Shown here: positions 57,217 to 64,000 of the stretch, one piece after another
How positions within the stretch are numbered: the stretch's first letter is position 1
Layout of the letters: each line of letters begins with the position of its first letter
Assembly: GCA_002238645.1 (NCBI GenBank)
Contig: MPMT01000001.1
Location: 1 to 64,000, forward strand
Reading direction: 5' to 3'
Length of the DNA stretch: 64,000 nucleotides
From: Alphaproteobacteria bacterium bin52
GTDB lineage: Bacteria > Pseudomonadota > Alphaproteobacteria > Thalassobaculales > Thalassobaculaceae
The notes under the pieces: model-generated
Databases searched by the model: none
What the model saw: the letters and a program-made list of their open reading frames with translations, nothing else
What the model was told of the DNA's origin: nothing
Position numbers and translations under genes: made by a program

Positions 57217-59567
57217 CCGCGCTGCTTGATGTCAAGGCGCTGCGCTCCGGTTACGGCCGGGTACCGGTGCTGCATGGAATTGACCTGAGCGTCGAGAGCG
57301 GCGAAATCGTCGGCGTGCTCGGCCACAACGGCATGGGCAAGACCACGCTGCTTCGCACGCTGATGGGGTTGCTGCCGACCCAGGGTGGCACGATCGTCTA
57401 TTCCGGTGTCGATCTGACCCGCGAACGGCCGGGCGAACGCGCGCGTCTCGGGCTCGGCTACGTTCCGCAGGGACGCGGCATCTTCCCGAACCTCAGTGTC
57501 TACGACAACATCCGGATGGGCATCGCGGCGCACGAACTTGACGAAGAGGACGCGGTGCGCCGGATCCTGCTGGAGTTTCCGCGCCTGGAGCCGCTGCTCG
57601 ACCGGGAAGGCGGCGCCCTTTCCGGCGGTGAGCAGCAATTGCTCGCCATCGCCCGGTGCCTGGTGTCGGAGCCGGAACTGGTCCTGCTCGACGAGCCGAC
57701 CGAGGGCATCCAGCCGTCCATCGTTGACGAGATCATCGACCTTCTTCGCGACCTCAACCGCCGTCGCGGTGTCGCGATCGTGCTGGTCGAGCAGTCGCTT
57801 GACTTCATCACCGAGCTCTCGAACCGGGTCATGCTGCTGCAGAAGGGTGCGATCACCGGTGTGATTGCCGGTTCCGATGCCGTCAATCCGGCGTTGATCG
57901 AGGAGTTTACCGGGTTTGGCGGCGGCGGCGACCACGCCCTGCCGCGTCATGTGGTGCCGGCCCTGGCTGTCGAACCGTCGGCAACGCCGCCGGCTGTGGC
58001 GGCCAGCCCCCAGGTATCGATGCACCCCGTTCTCAGTGAGAGGATCGCCTTCATGACTGTCCAGAGACCGACCCACGCCCAGCTCAGGGACATTGTCGAG
58101 GAACTCGGGATGCACATGACCGATGCTCGCATCCAGGAATTTCTCGACGTCATGCAGGGTACACTCGACGCCTACGACGTTGTCGACTCGATGCCGGACA
58201 ACCTGCCGCCGGTCCTGTATCCGCGCACGGCCGGGATCCGCCCTGCACCCGAGGAGAACCCGTACAATGCATGGTACGTGAAGACCGAGGTTCGGGGAGC
58301 GCCCCGGGGGCCGTTGCTGGGACGAACCGTGGCGCTGAAGGACAACGTGTGTCTTGCCGGCGTACCGATGATGAATGGCGCCTCGACGCTGAAGGGCTAT
58401 ACGCCCGATGTCGATGCGACCATCGTCACCCGCCTGCTTGATGCCGGCGCAACCATCGTCGGCAAGGCCCACTGCGAGTATTTCTGCCTGTCGGGCGGAT
58501 CCCACACCAGCGCGGCCGGACCGGTCCAGAACCCCCACAAGACCGGGTATTCCGCCGGAGGATCGTCGTCCGGTTCCGGCGCCCTGGTCAGCAGCGGCCT
58601 TGTCGACATGGCCATCGGCGGCGATCAGGGTGGTTCAATCCGGATGCCGGCGTCGTTCTGCGGGTGCTACGGGCTGAAACCCACGCACGGACTTGTGCCC
58701 TACACCGGGGTCATGCCGATCGAGACCACCATCGACCATACCGGTCCGATGACGGCGAACGTCATTGACAATGCCGTGATGCTCGAGGTGCTGGCCGGTC
58801 CTGACGGGCTCGATCCTCGCCAGTACAACGTGGAGACCGATCGCTACAGCCTGGCTGTCACCCGGGGAGCGTCGGGGCTGAAGATCGGCATGGTGAAGGA
58901 AGGGTTCGGCCGGGCAGAATCACAGCCCGATGTCGACACCAAGGTGCGTGCCGCCGCCGACACGCTGGCCCGGCTGGGTGCGACCGTCGACGAAGTCTCC
59001 ATTCCCTGGCACCTGAAGGGGCCCGCCATCTGGACCCCGATCGCCGTGGAAGGCCTGACCAACCAGATGATGCATGGCAACGGCATGGGGACCGGCTGGA
59101 AGGGGATGTACACGACTTCCCTGCTCGACTTTCATTCCAACTGGCGCCAGCGGGCCGACGAACTGAGCGAGACGCTGAAGATCTGCATGTTCATCGGCCA
59201 GTACTATCTCAAGCACCACCGCGGACACTACTACGCGAAGGCGCAGAACCTGTCGCGGCAGTTGCGCGAAGAGTATGACAAGGTGTTTGCCAGCTACGAC
59301 CTGCTGCTGATGCCGACAACGCCGATGAAGGCGACGCCGATTCCGGATTCCTCCCAGGACCTCGCCCTGTGGTGCCAGCGGGCCTTCGAGATGCTCAACA
59401 ACACCGCACCGTTCGACGTTACGGGTCATCCGGCCATGGCCATCCCCTGCGGCATGACGGACGGTCTGCCGGTGAGCATGATGCTGGTCGCCCGGCGCTT
59501 CGACGAGAGCACGATCTATCGCGCTGCCGGTGCCTTCGAGGCCGCTGGTGACTGGACGAAGATGTGA
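57213..59567 (+). CDS. Fusion of LivF/UrtE-like ATPase and amidase
   Basis: 784 residues in one frame. Residues 1-235 are an ABC ATPase: Walker [10 protein letters not shown] (37-45), LSGGEQQ (136-142), [12 protein letters not shown] Pro/Ala linker (about 240-280) leads to an amidase-signature domain. The catalytic triad is Lys376 in VALKDNV, cis-Ser451 in GGSSSGSGA and nucleophile Ser475 in [12 protein letters not shown], with the same spacing (75 and 24) as the Rhodococcus aliphatic amidase. An internal ATG at 58053 with AGAGG nine bases upstream could also give a free 504-residue amidase. The domain order links amide import directly to hydrolysis. Confidence 0.88.
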   Translation: MTALLDVKALRSGYGRVPVLHGIDLSVESGEIVGVLGHNGMGKTTLLRTLMGLLPTQGGTIVYSGVDLTRERPGERARLGLGYVPQGRGIFPNLSVYDNIRMGIAAHELDEEDAVRRILLEFPRLEPLLDREGGALSGGEQQLLAIARCLVSEPELVLLDEPTEGIQPSIVDEIIDLLRDLNRRRGVAIVLVEQSLDFITELSNRVMLLQKGAITGVIAGSDAVNPALIEEFTGFGGGGDHALPRHVVPALAVEPSATPPAVAASPQVSMHPVLSERIAFMTVQRPTHAQLRDIVEELGMHMTDARIQEFLDVMQGTLDAYDVVDSMPDNLPPVLYPRTAGIRPAPEENPYNAWYVKTEVRGAPRGPLLGRTVALKDNVCLAGVPMMNGASTLKGYTPDVDATIVTRLLDAGATIVGKAHCEYFCLSGGSHTSAAGPVQNPHKTGYSAGGSSSGSGALVSSGLVDMAIGGDQGGSIRMPASFCGCYGLKPTHGLVPYTGVMPIETTIDHTGPMTANVIDNAVMLEVLAGPDGLDPRQYNVETDRYSLAVTRGASGLKIGMVKEGFGRAESQPDVDTKVRAAADTLARLGATVDEVSIPWHLKGPAIWTPIAVEGLTNQMMHGNGMGTGWKGMYTTSLLDFHSNWRQRADELSETLKICMFIGQYYLKHHRGHYYAKAQNLSRQLREEYDKVFASYDLLLMPTTPMKATPIPDSSQDLALWCQRAFEMLNNTAPFDVTGHPAMAIPCGMTDGLPVSMMLVARRFDESTIYRAAGAFEAAGDWTKM

Positions 59568-61261
59568 GCGCCCGCCACCGCGGGATCATGCCGGTCGATG
59601 GTCTGTCCCATGTCCGGGGACCCACTGACCGGCCGCTTCTCGAAGCCACGATACCCGGCTTCCTGGGAGAGGTCGTCCGCCGCCACGGGGACCGCCCGGC
59701 GGCGGTATTCTGCCAGACCGGCGACCGGTGGACCTACGATCAGCTGTACCGGCGTGCCGACCGGCTGGCGGCAGGACTGCTTTCGCTCGGCCTCTACAAG
59801 GGCGACCGTGTCGGGATCTGGGCGCCGAACCGGCCGGAATGGCTGATCGCGCAGTTCGCGACGGCGCGGGTCGGTCTCGTCCTGGTCAACGTCAACCCGG
59901 CCTACCGCACCTCGGAACTGGAATATGCCCTGAACGCGGTCAAGGCCAGGGCACTGCTGCTGTCACGACAGTTCAGGAGTTCGGCCTACTACGACATGCT
60001 GCGTGAACTGGCGCCGGAACTCGACCGATCCGCTCCCGGACGTCTCCGGTCGGAGCGCCTGCCGCATTTGCGAACCGTCATCCTGCTGGGACCGGACCCG
60101 GCACCCGGCGCCTGGTCTTTCGACCAGGTCATGCATCGCGGAGAAGGCGGGCCCCGGTCGCGGCTGGATGCAATTGCACGCGGCCTGTCTCCGAATGATG
60201 CCATCAACATCCAGTTCACCTCCGGCACCACGGGCGAACCGAAAGGGGCAACACTGACCCATCACAACATCGTCAACAACGCCATAAGCTGTGCCCGGGC
60301 CATGCGTTTCGGCCCGACCGACGCGTTGTGCATCCCGGTGCCGCTGTATCACTGTTTCGGCATGGTGCTGGGCAATCTCGCCGCGGCCGCCTACGGCGTG
60401 AAGATGGTGTTCCCGGGCGAGGGCTTCGATGCCGGACAAACGCTGGCCGCGCTGTCGGAAGAACGGTGCACGGCCGTGCACGGCGTTCCGACCATGTTCT
60501 CGGCGATGCTGGATCACCCGGAGTTTCGCCGGTTCGATCTCTCGGCCATGCGCACCGGCATCATGGCGGGTGCTCCCTGTCCGGAACCGCTGATGCGCCG
60601 TGTGGTGCGCGACATGGGCTGCCGCGAGATCACCATCGCCTACGGCATGACCGAGACAAGCCCGATTTCGTTCCAGAGCGAGGTCAACGACCCGATCGAA
60701 CGGCGGGTCGGAACCGTTGGGCGCATCCAGCCGCACTGCGAGGCCCGGGTGGTCGATGACAGCGGACGAACCACACCGGTCGGAGTGCCTGGCGAGTTGC
60801 TCACCCGGGGATACCTGGTGATGAAGGGCTACTGGGACGATCCGGAGCGCACGGCGGAAGCGATCAGGGATGGCTGGATGCACACCGGCGACATGGCGAC
60901 GATCGACGCGCAGGGGTATTGCCGGATCGTCGGGCGGGTCAAGGACATGCTGATCCGCGGTGGCGAGAACATCTATCCCGCCGAGGTCGAGGCTTTCCTG
61001 CTGACGCATCCGGAGATCAGCCAGGCCCAGGTATTCGGTCTGCCCGATGCGCGATACGGGGAAGAGGTGGCCGCGTGGATCATTCCGCGTACCCCGTCGC
61101 TCACGGCACAAGCCGTCCAGGAGTTCTGCCGCGAGAGCATCGCCCATTTCAAGGTGCCGAGGCATATCCGCTTCGTCCAGGAAATGCCCATGACGGTGAC
61201 GGGCAAGGCACAGAAGTTCCGGATGCGTGAAGCGATGCTTGCCGAACGGGGCGAAAACTGA
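59564..61261 (+). CDS. Acyl-CoA synthetase (AMP-binding)
   Basis: 565 residues from GTG 59564 overlapping the amidase stop (GTGA); ATG 59588 is an alternative. Adenylation motifs are [44 protein letters not shown] and the catalytic Lys in [11 protein letters not shown]. It would convert the acid released by the upstream amidase to an acyl-CoA. Chain-length preference cannot be told from sequence. Confidence 0.93.
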   Translation: MSARHRGIMPVDGLSHVRGPTDRPLLEATIPGFLGEVVRRHGDRPAAVFCQTGDRWTYDQLYRRADRLAAGLLSLGLYKGDRVGIWAPNRPEWLIAQFATARVGLVLVNVNPAYRTSELEYALNAVKARALLLSRQFRSSAYYDMLRELAPELDRSAPGRLRSERLPHLRTVILLGPDPAPGAWSFDQVMHRGEGGPRSRLDAIARGLSPNDAINIQFTSGTTGEPKGATLTHHNIVNNAISCARAMRFGPTDALCIPVPLYHCFGMVLGNLAAAAYGVKMVFPGEGFDAGQTLAALSEERCTAVHGVPTMFSAMLDHPEFRRFDLSAMRTGIMAGAPCPEPLMRRVVRDMGCREITIAYGMTETSPISFQSEVNDPIERRVGTVGRIQPHCEARVVDDSGRTTPVGVPGELLTRGYLVMKGYWDDPERTAEAIRDGWMHTGDMATIDAQGYCRIVGRVKDMLIRGGENIYPAEVEAFLLTHPEISQAQVFGLPDARYGEEVAAWIIPRTPSLTAQAVQEFCRESIAHFKVPRHIRFVQEMPMTVTGKAQKFRMREAMLAERGEN

Positions 61262-61275
61262 AACCGGAGCCACAG

Positions 61276-61572
61276 ATGAAGACGATCACCGCGATTCTCC
61301 GCACCCGCCCGGGCACCGAGGCCACCATGCGCGACGCCCTGCTGAAGATCGCCGATCACGTCCGCGACAGCGAACCCGAAACCATCGGGTACCATATCAG
61401 CCAGGACGCATCCGACCCCTGCGTGTTTACCACCTACGAGCGGTTTGCCGACCAGGCGGCCATGGACCGTCACGGCACTTCACCGGCGCTGGCGGAGTTC
61501 TTCAAGACCGCCAACCCGATCCTGGATGGCGCGGTCATCATCCACACGGGCGACGAGATTTCGGCAAAATAG
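61276..61572 (+). CDS. ABM-domain (quinol monooxygenase-like) protein
   Basis: 98 residues of the antibiotic-biosynthesis monooxygenase/YgiN type: a dimeric alpha-beta barrel with TITAILRTRPGTEATMRDAL, VFTTYERFADQAAMDRH and a His near SPALAEFF. These small enzymes act on quinones or aromatic intermediates without cofactor, though many are uncharacterised. It follows the synthetase by 14 bp in the same unit. Confidence 0.85.
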   Translation: MKTITAILRTRPGTEATMRDALLKIADHVRDSEPETIGYHISQDASDPCVFTTYERFADQAAMDRHGTSPALAEFFKTANPILDGAVIIHTGDEISAK

Positions 61573-62023
61573 GGAACGTGCCCGCATGCCCGATGGCGCG
61601 GGACGGCCTGCCTGCGATCGGTTCGCGTCTCCCGGACCCGAAACACTTGTTCGTGCAGACGATCGAGGAGCCAGAGGACACCATGGCACTCGACCGCCTC
61701 CGCCATGGCCAGGGCGCGTTGCGAGCCGTCTGCGCAGAGCAGTGTCCATGACCTGGCCCCGGGCAGGGCGAGCACGAAGCTGTCAGGAAGGGAGAGGGCG
61801 CGCCGCGCGCGGCGGTACCCGAGAGCCAGGGTGACCGCCGCGTCGTCCAGTTCCTCAATGCGGAACCCATGTCGATCAGTTCCGGTCCACCGTGTTCCCT
61901 GAGTTCGCGCTCGTAGAGCAAGTCGGGGACGGCGAAGTCGAACGGCGGACGGAAGACGGGCTCGAGGAATGACCCCCGTTCGAGGTCGATCAGCACCGAA
62001 GTGTCGGAGACGAACACCGGCAC
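61573..62023 (-). pseudogene. PIN-domain toxin, frameshifted
   Basis: Start region VPVFVSDTSVLIDLERG (the first PIN Asp) at about 62023, then FAVPDLLYERELREHG. One base is missing near 61865. The next frame continues GFRIEELDDAAVTLALGYRR, LSLPDSFVLALPG and CHGVLWLLDRLHEQ, the rest of a PIN domain. The 3' end is unclear and may be lost. No antitoxin is recognisable in the 270 bp upstream, so this is a broken VapC-like remnant. Confidence 0.6.
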
Positions 62024-62292
62024 GGAAATCAGGTGCCGGTGGAAGCGGCTTCCAAGTCGCGAGGCAAGCATCGGATCGTCCGCCATGCGCGGGGACCTGC
62101 TGGATCGGGCATGGATCCACATCCCTGTGCGGAGAACTCACCACGCAAGGTCCGGCCTGACTTGACCGCGAGTCCACCCGCACTTGACCGCTTGAATCCC
62201 GCGCACTTGACGGGCAGTCCTGCGTGATCTGACGCCGCCCGAAGCAGCGCGCGTCGACGCAACTGCCGCGCGCGTCCGGGGCTGTCACCAGG

Positions 62293-63138
62293 TCAGGCCG
62301 AGGTGATACCGATGAGACCGCCGACGACCCGTTCCGAGCCCCCGAGTGCGAGGGCGGCCGCCGCGATCAACCCCCTGTCGTGATAGTCGCGCGCCCTGGC
62401 GGCACCGCGGTCGAGCGCGCATGAGATCTCGGCTTCGTCAAGCGGTCCCACGGAGACGGTCACGGGGCGGTCTCCCAGGTCGCTGTCGGGCGACAGTTGG
62501 CTGGCCGGGGTCCGCCCGATCGCCGGATGACCCGGGAGATCAACCGCATTGGCAATCAGTGTCGTCGCCACATCAGCCTCCGCGGCGTTCCGGCCCAGCA
62601 CCGTCACCCTCTCGGCAATGCCGAGAGAGTGGGAGCGTCCGCCGCGTCCCGAAGTGGCGATGCCGCGCACTGGATGATCGGAGCTGACACGGATCCTTGT
62701 ACCGGAGCTCGTTCCGATCGACGCCTCGATCGACCGGCCCGGAGCGAGGAAGAACGCGACGTCGCCACCATTGTTGACCCACGCCCTGTCGATGCCGCCC
62801 TCACCCGTCATCACGCCGAGGATCTCGTCTGCAACCGCACCGGCAACGCACGCCATTGGGGTCACGAAGACGGGCAGGAACAGCTGCGCCGCCCGAACCA
62901 TGCGGCGCGCGATCGGGCCGTGGACCACAAGCCCGTCCCGGACCGACTGGCGCAGCAGCGGAAGTTCCGAGACCAGTCCCGGCAACACGGTCACGAACCG
63001 CTCGGTCGCACGCCGGTACCCCTCGTTTCGGCCGGTCCCCTCTGCCTCGGCGATGATGTCGATGGGACCGTGGCCCAGCAACAGGCGCCCGTCCCGCACC
63101 CGGCAGCGCGGCTGTTCGGCGAATCCCTCAGCCGGCAC
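62293..63138 (-). CDS. UPF0280 family protein
   Basis: 281 residues of a family related in fold to the flavin transferase ApbE. Typical stretches are MACVAGAVADEILGVM, AWVNNGGDVAFFLAPG and SSGTRIRVSSDHPVRGIATSG. Function is unproven. It overlaps the next gene by 11 bp on the same strand, as this family often does with a 6-hydroxynicotinate reductase-like gene. Confidence 0.8.
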   Translation of the reverse strand: MPAEGFAEQPRCRVRDGRLLLGHGPIDIIAEAEGTGRNEGYRRATERFVTVLPGLVSELPLLRQSVRDGLVVHGPIARRMVRAAQLFLPVFVTPMACVAGAVADEILGVMTGEGGIDRAWVNNGGDVAFFLAPGRSIEASIGTSSGTRIRVSSDHPVRGIATSGRGGRSHSLGIAERVTVLGRNAAEADVATTLIANAVDLPGHPAIGRTPASQLSPDSDLGDRPVTVSVGPLDEAEISCALDRGAARARDYHDRGLIAAAALALGGSERVVGGLIGITSA

Positions 63139-64000
63139 CGTCGTCGCCGGGCGGGACTGCCCGGATGTCGGCCCCGTATTCGCCGCCCGTATTCACGATG
63201 TCATCAAGCGTGCGCACCGCCTCGTCGTGGCCGCCGAGCGCGCGGTATTCCGCGCGGGTGACCGTGAACTCGACCGGCGCGACGATGGCCGGGGTCGGAA
63301 CCGATCCGAACGACCGGTCGGGCATTCGCGACACGTCGACCATGATGGTGATCCCGCCGCCGGGCCACACGTAGGCCGGCACGCCGCCGCAGGTCACGCG
63401 GGTCCGTCCCTCCTGAACCGAGCGGGTCAGGCGGATCGGGTTGCGGGTTGCACCCGACCGCAGGGAACCTCCCGCGCCTCCCATGAACATGACAGTGCAC
63501 AGGGCCGGCTCGCAGTTCTCGCCGATCAGGGCCACGGAAGCGGCCAGTTCAGGCGGCATGTCGCGGCGCTGCGGCATCAGGTTCTCGTCGAGAACGTAGT
63601 AGCCGCTGTGCTCGCCGGTGGTCGAGACCATGAGCATGCTCAGTCCAGGCCGCGCGCCCTTGCGTGCATTCCACTCCTCCAGGATCACCAGTGGATCGTC
63701 AATGTCGGTACCGCCCCACCCGAGACCCGCTCCCGCGACCTGGAAGTAGCGTCCCGGGGTGGACCGGCGCCCGCGGATCCGAATTCCGGTATCGGGCCAC
63801 CCCAGCACCTTGCCGGCCTGGTGTTCCGAGACCACTCCGGTAATGTGGTCGTCGACCACCACCACTTCGTCGACCAGGTCGACCCACTGCGAGGCAAACA
63901 TGCCGATCGCCGCCGACCCGCACCCCACCCTCATCCTGGCCTCGACCTGGCCGTCGATGACCGGCGGTTCGCCGGCCTGGACCACCAGGTCGGAACCGCC
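63128..64000 (-). CDS. 6-hydroxynicotinate reductase-like protein, 5' end outside window
   Basis: A minus-strand frame open to the window edge. The 291 visible residues include EVVVVDDHITGVVSEHQAG, GRYFQVAGAGLGWGGTDIDD and a C-terminal THR/GITIMVDVSRMPD segment. Paired with UPF0280, it resembles proteins annotated as 6-hydroxynicotinate reductase, an iron-sulfur enzyme of nicotinate degradation. The N-terminal iron-sulfur part would lie beyond 64000. The name rests on neighbourhood and recalled similarity; treat it as provisional. Confidence 0.5.
   Translation of the reverse strand, partial: GGSDLVVQAGEPPVIDGQVEARMRVGCGSAAIGMFASQWVDLVDEVVVVDDHITGVVSEHQAGKVLGWPDTGIRIRGRRSTPGRYFQVAGAGLGWGGTDIDDPLVILEEWNARKGARPGLSMLMVSTTGEHSGYYVLDENLMPQRRDMPPELAASVALIGENCEPALCTVMFMGGAGGSLRSGATRNPIRLTRSVQEGRTRVTCGGVPAYVWPGGGITIMVDVSRMPDRSFGSVPTPAIVAPVEFTVTRAEYRALGGHDEAVRTLDDIVNTGGEYGADIRAVPPGDDGAG

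Overview
The window is GC-rich bacterial chromosome, most likely from an alphaproteobacterium (Rhodospirillales-like). The evidence is the conserved order ruvC-ruvA-ruvB-ybgC-tolQRAB-pal-cpoB-tilS-ftsH-folP-glmM-thiD, a 6S-type RNA between zapA and the 5-formyl-THF cyclo-ligase gene, ubiE-ubiB on the strand opposite mutM, and dense GTGA/ATGA gene overlaps. No rRNA, tRNA or CRISPR array was seen.

Layout. 0-1.2 kb: a broken phage/plasmid-type ATPase remnant and non-coding DNA. 1.2-24.3 kb: a long minus-strand housekeeping block covering PhzF-like, AlaX and threonine dehydratase-like enzymes, thiamine, peptidoglycan precursor and folate synthesis, FtsH, TilS, the complete Tol-Pal envelope system, the RuvABC resolvasome, YebC, a phosphodiesterase, 6S RNA, ZapA, S20, an enoyl-CoA hydratase and MutM. 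24.6-31.1 kb: a doubtful HEPN-like ORF, a two-subunit 2-oxoacid dehydrogenase E1, UbiE, UbiB and an alcohol dehydrogenase.

31.4-51.1 kb is the accessory region. A 6.36-kb transposon (31632-37988) has 25-bp inverted ends and a perfect 8-bp target duplication. It carries a decayed IS1-family transposase and a large single-chain Type ISP restriction-modification gene (nuclease, helicase, methyltransferase) with one frameshift, and it landed inside a FitA-like antitoxin frame. Then comes a catabolic block (PhyH, CoA transferase, TfdA/TauD dioxygenase, sulfite dehydrogenase with its cytochrome c, a TPR protein) and a dead AbiEi-type antitoxin. At 44.9-50.7 kb lies the most interesting locus. It is a four-gene minus-strand operon encoding a multi-TM coiled-coil protein, a membrane-anchored vWA-like protein, a ZorA/MotA/ExbB-like channel subunit with a long coiled coil, and a ZorB/MotB-like subunit. 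The last carries 94-residue repeats, an OmpA peptidoglycan-binding domain and a C-terminal staphylococcal-nuclease domain with all family catalytic residues. The operon is bracketed by two diverged direct repeats of an IS-derived element. I propose a mobile, Zorya-related defence cassette with a nuclease predicted to sit in the periplasm.

51.6-64 kb: flotillin, then an amide/urea-type ABC importer whose second ATPase is fused in frame to a Rhodococcus-type amidase and is followed by an acyl-CoA synthetase. This reads as a pathway of amide uptake, hydrolysis to the acid, and CoA activation. An ABM-domain monooxygenase, a frameshifted PIN toxin, a UPF0280 protein and a truncated 6-hydroxynicotinate reductase-like gene follow. 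All functions are read from motifs and gene order; no database search was run.
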